Shown here: positions 58,115-64,000 of the stretch, in pieces
Layout of the letters: the number at the start of each line of letters is the position of its first letter
Position numbering within the stretch: the stretch's first letter is position 1
Assembly (NCBI GenBank): GCA_045538555.1
Contig: JAZSRP010000004.1
Span: 95,205 to 159,204, forward strand
DNA: 64,000 nt
From: Coliplasma sp045538555
Lineage (GTDB): Bacteria; Bacillota; Clostridia; Oscillospirales; CAG-382
Reading direction: 5' to 3'
Notes under the pieces: model-generated
What the model saw: the letters and a program-made list of their open reading frames with translations, nothing else
Told to the model about the DNA's origin: nothing
Database searches by the model: none
Made by a program: the position numbers and the translations under genes

Positions 58115-59317
58115 ATGGCAAAAGCTAAATTCGAAAGAACAAAGCCCCACGTTAACATTGGTACTATCGGCCACGTTGACCACGGCAAAACCACTCTTAC
58201 TGCAGCTATCACCAAGACTCTTGCACTTAACTACGACAAGATCGAGTTCCTCGCATACGATCAGATAGACAACGCACCTGAGGAAAAAGCAAGAGGAATC
58301 ACAATCAACACCCGTCACGTTGAGTACGAGACCGAAAACCGTCACTACGCACACGTTGACTGCCCGGGCCACGCTGACTATGTAAAGAACATGATCACCG
58401 GCGCAGCACAGATGGACGGCGCAATCCTGGTTGTTGCAGCTACCGACGGTCCTATGCAGCAGACTCGTGAGCACATCCTGCTCGCACGTCAGGTTGGCGT
58501 TCCCGCAATGGTAGTATTCCTCAACAAGTGTGACCTCGTTGACGACCCCGAGCTCCTCGAGATCGTTGAGATGGAAGTTAGAGACCTTCTCTCCGAGTAC
58601 GACTTCCCCGGTGATGAAATTCCCATCATCAAGGGCTCCGCAAGAGATGCTCTCACCTCTGAGAACACTGATATCAACGATGCTGTATACGCTCCTATCC
58701 GTGAGCTCATGGCTGCAGTTGATGATTATATCCCCACTCCTGCACGTAATGACGACCTTCCCTTCATCATGCCCGTTGAGGACGTGTTCTCCATCTCCGG
58801 CCGTGGCACCGTTGCTACCGGTAGAGTTGAGAGAGGCGTTGTCAAAATGTCTGATGAGGTTGAGATCGTTGGTCTCGCAGAAGAGTCCACCAAGACCGTT
58901 GTTACCGGTATCGAGATGTTCCGCAAACTGCTTGACTTTGCAGAGGCCGGCGACAATATCGGCTGCCTCCTCCGTGGCGTAAAGAAGACCGACATCGAGA
59001 GAGGTCAGGTTCTTGCAAAACCCGGTTCCATTCTTCCTCACACCAAGTTCGTAGGCCAGGTTTACGTTCTTACTGAGAAAGAAGGCGGACGTCATAAACC
59101 CTTCTTCCCCGGCTACCGTCCTCAGTTCTACTTCAGAACTACCGACGTTACCGGCGTTATCACCCTTCCCGAAGGCGTTGAGATGTGCCGTCCCGGCGAT
59201 AACGTAGATATGGGCGTTGAGCTTATCACTCCCATCGCTATCGAAAAGGGTCTCCGTTTTGCTATCCGTGAGGGCGGCAGAACTGTTGGCTCAGGCGTTG
59301 TTATCGACATTAAATAA
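58115..59317 (+). CDS. tuf: Elongation factor Tu
   Basis: 400 residues. Delivers aminoacyl-tRNA to the ribosome. GHVDHGKTTLTAA, DCPGHADYVKNM, NKCD, then GRGTVATGRVERG of domain II and the C-terminal GGRTVGSGVV. GGAGG before ATG 58115. Codon use is extremely biased, a reference for highly expressed genes here. Confidence 0.99.
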   Translation: MAKAKFERTKPHVNIGTIGHVDHGKTTLTAAITKTLALNYDKIEFLAYDQIDNAPEEKARGITINTRHVEYETENRHYAHVDCPGHADYVKNMITGAAQMDGAILVVAATDGPMQQTREHILLARQVGVPAMVVFLNKCDLVDDPELLEIVEMEVRDLLSEYDFPGDEIPIIKGSARDALTSENTDINDAVYAPIRELMAAVDDYIPTPARNDDLPFIMPVEDVFSISGRGTVATGRVERGVVKMSDEVEIVGLAEESTKTVVTGIEMFRKLLDFAEAGDNIGCLLRGVKKTDIERGQVLAKPGSILPHTKFVGQVYVLTEKEGGRHKPFFPGYRPQFYFRTTDVTGVITLPEGVEMCRPGDNVDMGVELITPIAIEKGLRFAIREGGRTVGSGVVIDIK

Positions 59318-59342
59318 GCTATTTTAGCAAAATAATGTTATC

Positions 59343-59375
59343 AAACGGCGGACAGTTCATCTGTCCGCCGTTTTT
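59343..59375 (+). terminator. Terminator of tuf
   Basis: AAACGGCGGACAG-ttcat-CTGTCCGCCGTTT with T5. Confidence 0.92.
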
Positions 59376-59419
59376 CTCAAAAAATACAAAAAATCCTTTT
59401 TTTAAAAACAGGTGCTTTT

Positions 59420-60292
59420 ATGCTTGAATTTTCTGTTATTACACCAAAAGATATTCCCGCACTTCGTCAAATATGCGAAAAATGGGGCTATGGTACCTGT
59501 GACTATACGCTGTGCGGAATGTTTTTGTGGAAAGAATATTATAGCTACACAAAGTGTATAAGAAACAACACCGTTTTTGTCAAAGGTATGGATCCTGAAG
59601 GAAACGTATTCTTTTTGCTGCCTGTGGGTGAGATGGAAATTGGAGAGTCAATTTATCTGATTGAAGAATATTGTGCGGAAAAAGGTGTTGAACCAAGGTT
59701 TTTGTTTGTGCCAGAGGCAGGAGTGGAATTTTTCAAAGACAAGAAAGCAAAAGAAGTGGAGGACTGGAGTGATTATATTTATGACAGGACTGTATTTCAG
59801 GAGCTGAAGGGGAGAGAACTGCACAAAAAGAAGAACCGAATCAACAAATTCAGAGCAAACAATCCCAACTGGCGCTATGAACGTATGAATAATGAAAACG
59901 CCGTAAAAGCCCGTGAGTTTTTTCTGAAAAAATTTGATACGGATGGATCTGACAAAATGCTGCTGGCGGAAAAAAGAATCATCTTGCAGGTTTTTGAGGA
60001 TTTTTCAAAGTTTGGATTGAGGGGCGGACTGCTCTTTTGTGATGATCGTTGCATTGGGTTTACTATGGGAGACGTTTTGGGCGATACGCTTTTTGTCCAT
60101 TTTGAAAAAGCGGAAAAAGACGTGGACGGCAGCTACGAGATGCTTGCCAACTGCTTTGTATCTGATATGCCGGCGGAGATAACAAGAATCAACCGTGAGG
60201 AGGACATGGGAAACCAAGGTATACGCCGTGCAAAAAAGGCGTATGCTCCCATTGAGCTGCGAAAAAAATATGATATAATAGCAAAAAAATAA
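59420..60292 (+). CDS. DUF2156 (phosphatidylglycerol lysyltransferase C-terminal-like) protein
   Basis: 290 residues, cytosolic, no membrane segment. Double-GNAT-like DUF2156 fold: DYTLCGMFLWKEYYSY near the N-terminus, HKKKNRINKFRANNP (about 135-149), GGLLFCDDRCIGFTMGDVLG, FEKAEKDVDGSYEMLAN and INREEDMGNQGIRRAKKAY at the end. Related domains transfer amino acids from aminoacyl-tRNA to lipids or peptides, but this stand-alone soluble form has no proven substrate. It lies between tuf and two tRNA-Ser genes. Confidence 0.82.
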   Translation: MLEFSVITPKDIPALRQICEKWGYGTCDYTLCGMFLWKEYYSYTKCIRNNTVFVKGMDPEGNVFFLLPVGEMEIGESIYLIEEYCAEKGVEPRFLFVPEAGVEFFKDKKAKEVEDWSDYIYDRTVFQELKGRELHKKKNRINKFRANNPNWRYERMNNENAVKAREFFLKKFDTDGSDKMLLAEKRIILQVFEDFSKFGLRGGLLFCDDRCIGFTMGDVLGDTLFVHFEKAEKDVDGSYEMLANCFVSDMPAEITRINREEDMGNQGIRRAKKAYAPIELRKKYDIIAKK

Positions 60293-60331
60293 AAAAGAAC
60301 CCCAACATCCCGGCAAAAAACCAAAATTCAC

Positions 60332-60360
60332 TTGACAAAGCTGATTGTTTGTGGTATCCT
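60332..60360 (+). promoter_or_regulatory. Promoter upstream of the tRNA-Ser pair
   Basis: TTGACA (60332-60337), 17 bases, TATCCT (60355-60360). It now lies some 310 bases before tRNA-Ser(UGA) because of the duplication/insertion described next. Confidence 0.55.
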
Positions 60361-60404
60361 AATGCGTGCCGACTGCAGTTGGATATGCAGGCGGTGTTTT
60401 AGGC

Positions 60405-60446
60405 AACAATAGAATAAACCAGCCAATTCATATACGGAGAGATATC
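60405..60446 (+). repeat. 42-base direct repeat, left copy (includes the first 11 bases of a tRNA-Ser)
   Basis: Identical over 42 bases to 60639-60680. Its last 11 bases, GGAGAGATATC, are the 5' end of tRNA-Ser(UGA), so this is a stub of that tRNA. Confidence 0.85.
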
Positions 60447-60638
60447 TCGTCTACGACGAGAATTCGCCTTTGGCGAATGCGAAGCGGGAACGAAACCGAG
60501 CGCCGTCAGCGACGGGAGGAGCGAGGTTGAGTTCGTGCAGCGGTCGAAAGAAATGGAGCATCCGTGAGGATGCGAAAATTTGTTTCGGGCACCGCAAACC
60601 GGACATAACGGGGCGGAGCCGAGTCTGTATAAGAGAAT
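60447..60638. repeat. Hairpin-rich insert E1 between the direct repeats
   Basis: 192 bases with successive perfect stems: TCTCGTC-tac-GACGAGA (its 5' arm begins in the repeat), ATTCGCC-ttt-GGCGAAT, CCGTC-agc-GACGG and GCATCC-gtga-GGATGC. The part 60540-60595 (GCGGTCGAAAG ... TTTCGGGCACCGC) shares a backbone with 61018-61075 (insert E2). No credible gene. Confidence 0.65.
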
Positions 60639-60680
60639 AACAATAGAATAAACCAGCCAATTCATATACGGAGAGATATC
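60639..60680 (+). repeat. 42-base direct repeat, right copy (overlaps functional tRNA-Ser)
   Basis: Exact copy of 60405-60446; 234 bases apart. It runs into the intact tRNA-Ser(UGA). Confidence 0.85.
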
Positions 60681-60758
60681 GAAGCGGTCATAACGAGGCG
60701 GTCTTGAAAACCGTTTGGGTGCAAGCCCACGTGGGTTCGAATCCCACTCTCTCCGCCA
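60670..60758 (+). tRNA. tRNA-Ser (anticodon UGA)
   Basis: 89 bases with CCA. Acceptor GGAGAGA/TCTCTCC, anticodon stem GCGGT/ACCGT (one G-U) and loop CTTGAAA with TGA at 60705-60707, long variable arm TTGGGTGCAAGCCCA, T-arm GTGGGTTCGAATCCCAC. It reads UCN codons, not UGA. Confidence 0.95.
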
Positions 60759-60801
60759 ACGCTACTTGGGAATTTAATAATAATTGATATTTTCACAGCA
60801 C

Positions 60802-60891
60802 GGAGAAGTACTCAAGTGGTGAAGAGGCGCCCCTGCTAAGGGTGTAGGTCGGGCAACTGGCGCGAGGGTTCAAATCCCTCCTTCTCCGCCA
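60802..60891 (+). tRNA. tRNA-Ser (anticodon GCU)
   Basis: 90 bases with CCA. Acceptor GGAGAAG/CTTCTCC, anticodon stem CGCCC/GGGTG, loop CTGCTAA (anticodon GCT), long variable arm, T-arm GAGGGTTCAAATCCCTC. Its 3' end and terminator recur at 63665-63711. Confidence 0.95.
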
Positions 60892-60895
60892 AAAC

Positions 60896-60922
60896 AAAAA
60901 GACAGGCAAAGCCTGTCTTTTA
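60896..60922 (+). terminator. Terminator of the tRNA-Ser pair
   Basis: AAAGACAGGC-aaa-GCCTGTCTTT. Confidence 0.88.
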
Positions 60923-60934
60923 TGTTTGTTGTCG

Positions 60935-61085
60935 AAAGGATTTGAAACCGAAGCGCCCGCGAGGGGGACAACGGCTCACGCCGTCGGGGACGGATACAGT
61001 GAGCCGTTGGAGTTGAAGCGGTCGAATTTTCTCGGCGAAGCGACCAGCGATGCCGAAAGAAAATTCGGGCACTGCAAAATCCGAT
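60935..61085. repeat. Hairpin-rich repeat E2 downstream of tRNA-Ser(GCU)
   Basis: Perfect stems AACGGCTCAC/GTGAGCCGTT (with inner CGTC/GACG) and GAATTTTC/GAAAATTC, the latter inside the E1-like backbone GCGGTCGAA ... TTCGGGCACTGC. The rest of the gap to 61196 holds only the next gene's promoter. Confidence 0.65.
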
Positions 61086-61127
61086 TGGGACAGTCACACT
61101 AACTAACATAATATTACAGCTAAGGCC

Positions 61128-61155
61128 TTGTTATTTTGTTCAAATATGTTATAAT
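61128..61155 (+). promoter_or_regulatory. Promoter of the islet gene
   Basis: TTGTTA (61128-61133), 16 bases, TATAAT (61150-61155). Confidence 0.55.
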
Positions 61156-61196
61156 ATAGCATAATTACACTACATCGATAATTAAGGGATCGTTTT

Positions 61197-63491
61197 ATGA
61201 AAAACTTCTTTTTAAGCCATAAGAAAATCATTATTGCAGTCATTGCCGGTGTATGTATATTTGCAATTTTAATCCCGCTTTTTATATGGGGGATCGAAAA
61301 TGACATAAGCGACGAAACGGCAACATATTCCGACATAAAAATTTTTTCCGGAAATGAAACTGATTTATTAGAACAGTCTATTATTTCTTCTGAATGGACT
61401 GCCGATGCTTTAAAAGTATGCGTTGACAAAGGGTCTCCTCTATCTGCGTTAAATAAAGATGATGTTTTTGTCATTACTGAAGGTTCTTCTGATGTTTTCG
61501 GTGAGGTGTATTTTGGTGAAATAAAATCGAAAAACAAAAAAGATGATAACTATTTTATTGAGATTGTAACTCCCGCTGCTGATGAGGTTTTTGACTCCAT
61601 AGATATGGACTGTAATGTGGATATGTCATTGGAAAACATTGCGACTATTAGTGCTGTTGATGGAGTTGTGCTTGAACAACTAGATGAACTGAATGCGGTT
61701 TCTCAGTGCAAAACCAACGGTGCTTTTTTGCCAATGAATAATTCCGAAATGATTGACTTCGACGTCAAAGGAGACGATATTGTTTTTGACCTAAATGTCG
61801 ATATTTTGGATTTATTGAAGAAACAAGGTGTTGGTTCTGAGACTGAAATCCATGCCGAAAGAATAACTACAGCCGACAAAGCAAATAACACAAACGTTTA
61901 TTATACAGACACGGGCCTTTGTTATCACAGAGAAACCTGTCAATGTTTATCAAAAAGCAAATATTTAACTTCTCTCAAAGATGCCGTGTTCGAAAAAGAG
62001 TTATGCGCTTGCAGAATATGTGAAGCACCTGTGTTAGTTTATGACGACTATGCAGAAAAAATATCCGCAAGCGCAAGCTTGAAATTGGAAGGACAAGTTG
62101 TCTTAAAAGACTTGTCGTTCGGTATTGTCGGTCGTGAAGGCGATGATTGGAGTGTCAAGAACGGATTTTCAGATTTGTCCGTAAAAACAGGAGGGGTACT
62201 GGAAGCTGAGGCAACTTTAACCGGCAACTTCAATGGATCTCTTTCCGGTACATCCTCACGATTAACGATATGGGGCGATAAGAATAATCCGAAGCTGTAT
62301 TTAGAAGGACTTAACGAGAAACTATTGCCATTGGTTTTTATAACCTGGAATGGCGGTACTGTTTCAGTAAAAGTCGGACCGGCTTGCGATGAAGTTCACG
62401 CTCCCTTGACTGTCGGACTTATGCTGTATACAGATATTTACGGGAAAATAACAGCAAGTACCGAGGTATATTGTTCATACACAAAAAAGCTTTCCTGCCA
62501 GTATGATGTTTTCCGCAATGGAGAATTTGTTGAAGCTGAAGATGCGCTCAAAATAGAAGATTCTTCGGACGTTAATTGGTATATAAAGGCGGAAGCAGAA
62601 GCGGACGTAGATGTACGTACGCTTAATGTTTCGACAATGGTTTATATAGGCAATATGAATATTCTTGAATTTTGCCTTACCAGATTCGGTATTGATGGAA
62701 AAGGAAATATCGTTTTAAATGCATCGAATATTTCTGCTTTTAATTCGTTGGCGGCAAATGCTGAATTATGTGTGTATGCCGAATATTTCGATTTGGATTT
62801 CAAAATGAAATTAAAACATCGAGATAAAGAAGAAGGCTTCGATTTCAACCCTGAGCCCATAATCAGGCTGGAATTAGCAAAGTACGAGTACTCCTATGAA
62901 AACTCGGTAGATATAGTTGTTGATGCTATAAATTACGAAAAAGATGTAATACCAGTTTATATTGAGGGGTACGGCGGGTATACGGATGCGTACGGCAAAC
63001 ACAAAGTGCGATTGCCCGAGCTTACAATTTCATCACCAATGGCCGAAGCGTTTAACAACAAAATATATACTGAATTTTACGAGTATTACGATATACTCAT
63101 TAATAACAGGGAAGAGCATCGTATATATGACATTGATTACGATTACAAGGTTTATGATGACTTTTTGAGTATAGTTGTGGAAGAAGGCGGAGGCGTTCAA
63201 GCGGGAGGTGGTTGGCAAACCAATCATGTATATTATTTCGATTTGTTCAAAAATGAAGAAATTACATTTGATGAATATTTAGAACGTATGGGTTTGGATA
63301 AAAAAACACTGACAGAAAAAATAATGAATCATGATGAATATTCGCAAATAGAATTTTTGCCAAATCCCGATAACGGAATAAATATTACGGATGTAATGAT
63401 AGAGAAAGATAATGTTATAATATATTATGATGCCGTGGGATATTTTGATTGGGGTTGCGCAACTTTTAAGATGAACATATTTGAAGAATAA
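61197..63491 (+). CDS. Large exported membrane-anchored protein of unknown function (islet cargo)
   Basis: 764 residues. One N-terminal membrane helix (about 10-32), the rest extracytoplasmic. Residues about 235-282 hold a Cys-rich patch (CYHRETCQCLSKSKYLTSL then CACRICEAP) like short metal- or disulfide-bearing YHxxxC...CxxC elements. The middle is long and beta-rich. The last ~150 residues (FNNKIYTEFYEYYDILINN to VYYFDLFKNEEITFDEYLER) resemble the DUF3298/RsiV extracellular domain. Base and codon use is clearly more AT-rich than in neighbours (many TTT, AAA, ATT, TTA), a sign of acquisition. Ribosome site AAGGGATC. Confidence 0.65.
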   Translation: MKNFFLSHKKIIIAVIAGVCIFAILIPLFIWGIENDISDETATYSDIKIFSGNETDLLEQSIISSEWTADALKVCVDKGSPLSALNKDDVFVITEGSSDVFGEVYFGEIKSKNKKDDNYFIEIVTPAADEVFDSIDMDCNVDMSLENIATISAVDGVVLEQLDELNAVSQCKTNGAFLPMNNSEMIDFDVKGDDIVFDLNVDILDLLKKQGVGSETEIHAERITTADKANNTNVYYTDTGLCYHRETCQCLSKSKYLTSLKDAVFEKELCACRICEAPVLVYDDYAEKISASASLKLEGQVVLKDLSFGIVGREGDDWSVKNGFSDLSVKTGGVLEAEATLTGNFNGSLSGTSSRLTIWGDKNNPKLYLEGLNEKLLPLVFITWNGGTVSVKVGPACDEVHAPLTVGLMLYTDIYGKITASTEVYCSYTKKLSCQYDVFRNGEFVEAEDALKIEDSSDVNWYIKAEAEADVDVRTLNVSTMVYIGNMNILEFCLTRFGIDGKGNIVLNASNISAFNSLAANAELCVYAEYFDLDFKMKLKHRDKEEGFDFNPEPIIRLELAKYEYSYENSVDIVVDAINYEKDVIPVYIEGYGGYTDAYGKHKVRLPELTISSPMAEAFNNKIYTEFYEYYDILINNREEHRIYDIDYDYKVYDDFLSIVVEEGGGVQAGGGWQTNHVYYFDLFKNEEITFDEYLERMGLDKKTLTEKIMNHDEYSQIEFLPNPDNGINITDVMIEKDNVIIYYDAVGYFDWGCATFKMNIFEE

Positions 63492-63655
63492 ATAGAATCA
63501 GCGGATATTGTCAACTGATAGAACACTTGACTTGCCCACTCGGCATTTGGTGATGTAGAGGAGGGATTTGCTATAATAATTGCGTTTAAAGATTCTTCTA
63601 ATTGAAAAATCCCTTGGAATGATGAACAATTAATAGAATTTATGTGGGAAACTGA

Positions 63656-63681
63656 GGGCATCGAACCTTCTCCGCCAAAAC
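63656..63681 (+). pseudogene. Degenerate 3' end of a tRNA-Ser (att-like copy)
   Basis: GAGGGCATCGAA then CCTTCTCCGCCA corresponds to the T-arm and acceptor 3' end of tRNA-Ser(GCU), with part of the T-stem lost. The same downstream bases and terminator follow as at 60892-60922. Confidence 0.7.
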
Positions 63682-63682
63682 A

Positions 63683-63711
63683 AAAAGACAGACAAAGCCT
63701 GTCTTTTTGTT
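63683..63711 (+). terminator. Duplicated tRNA-Ser terminator
   Basis: AAAGACAG-acaaagc-CTGTCTTT, one base different from the copy at 60896-60922 and in the same context after CCGCCA. Confidence 0.75.
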
Positions 63712-63714
63712 TTG

Positions 63715-63858
63715 TTCTGAGGGGATTTGAAGGGCGCAGAGAAACAGTTCGGGGAACTGTTTCGAGCGCCACGGGTTTGCGAAACGGAGGAAGCGAGAGT
63801 GTGGTGGAACCACACGGCAAGCGACGGAGTTCGCAAAAAATCCCTCCTTCTCCGCCAT
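63715..63858. repeat. Hairpin-rich repeat E3 ending in another tRNA-Ser 3' end
   Basis: Starts like E2 (GGATTTGAA), contains GAAACAGTTC-gggg-AACTGTTTC inside GGCGC/GCGCC, GTGTGGT-gga-ACCACAC inside TTTGCGAA/TTCGCAAA, and ends with ATCCCTCCTTCTCCGCCA (63841-63858), identical to the last 18 bases of tRNA-Ser(GCU). The 170 bases before it (63492-63655) hold nothing I can name. Confidence 0.65.
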
Positions 63859-63899
63859 GTAAAAAACCTTTTTTGTCTACCTGACAAAAGAGGTTTTTT
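63859..63899 (+). terminator. Terminator-like hairpin after E3
   Basis: AAAAAACC ... TGTC-tacc-TGACA ... GGTTTTTT. Confidence 0.6.
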
Positions 63900-64000
63900 A
63901 TATGCGAAAGAACGACTAAAAGTAGTATAAGTGGGGGTAAAAACGACCAAAAGTACATCACGGTTATTTATATTGTTGCGGCAAATGCTGTAGCAACGAG
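63900..64000. other. Window end, no gene seen
   Basis: Contains a 14-base near-direct repeat AACGACYAAAAGTA at about 63912 and 63941. Otherwise nothing recognisable; frames crossing this end are short. Confidence 0.5.

Noticed and set aside
63425..63961. 178-codon minus-strand frame at the window end
   Set aside because: It crosses the end of the islet gene, the pseudo-tRNA and hairpin repeats; composition and lack of a start signal mark it as spurious.

Overview
The window looks like the chromosome of a spore-forming, strictly anaerobic Bacillota, most likely a gut- or rumen-type Clostridia near the Oscillospiraceae. The evidence is an intact sporulation sigma factor (SigK-type), a class III (oxygen-sensitive) ribonucleotide reductase with its activase, the SCIFF ranthipeptide pair that is a Clostridia hallmark, four dockerin-bearing exoproteins, PyrR-type pyrimidine control, and very regular TTGACA-N17-TATAAT promoters with strong GGAGG ribosome binding sites. 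Assignment below class level is inference.

Layout. 1-6.4 kb: sulfur amino-acid enzymes (a trans-sulfuration enzyme and a cysteine synthase), a CDF metal exporter, a sirtuin, a zinc/manganese-type binding lipoprotein and a metallo-beta-lactamase-fold hydrolase, mostly as single genes. 6.5-8.2 kb: two convergent tRNA genes (Val, Ser) enclose an XRE regulator and a broken acetyltransferase, bordered by inverted copies of a hairpin-array repeat. 8.4-16.8 kb: an abundant-type surface protein, dCMP deaminase, a lipoprotein, rimI-tsaD, a DnaA-box-like cluster, a DUF6062-type protein, an 8-oxoguanine glycosylase coupled to a large membrane protein, and a 29-residue membrane peptide. 16.8-19.6 kb: proBA, with maf divergent. 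19.6-28.6 kb: three large secreted paralogues (phosphodiester-glycosidase domain, helical linker, discoidin-like domain, unrecognised module, dockerin), each with its own transcription unit. 28.6-36.2 kb: sigK, a Cthe_2159-like lipoprotein, nrdG, nrdD (fused to a redoxin) and trxB. 36.2-39.4 kb: pyrR-uraA and upp, a uracil uptake/salvage group, separated by another hairpin array. 39.5-42.5 kb: a dockerin-bearing probable cysteine peptidase and a CBM9-like surface protein. 42.6-46.6 kb: scfA-scfB-decarboxylase operon and a WYL regulator. 46.7-59.3 kb: rpoB-rpoC-L7Ae-like-rpsL-rpsG-fusA-tuf. 59.4-64 kb: a DUF2156 protein, two tRNA-Ser genes, and an AT-rich islet that carries one exported protein and is bracketed by copies of a tRNA-Ser 3' end.

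How it fits together. The surface theme is strong: three NAGPA-type dockerin enzymes, a dockerin peptidase, two CBM9-like anchored proteins and a beta-helix lipoprotein suggest a dockerin-organised extracellular system acting on glycans or cell-wall polymers. No cohesin or scaffoldin lies in the window. NrdD, its fused redoxin and TrxB form a plausible complete anaerobic dNTP electron chain.

Most notable points: (1) fusA, otherwise full length, has an in-frame TGA at 57708-57710 where EF-G normally has Ser, followed at once by ATG; (2) hairpin-array repeats whose stems change sequence but keep pairing; (3) a 2.8-kb islet and a separate 42-bp duplication at the tRNA-Ser genes; (4) perfect inverted repeats that cover the sigK start codon and the trxB Shine-Dalgarno; (5) a nested-hairpin rpoB leader. 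Everything here was read by eye, with no database search, so family names are recognition-based.
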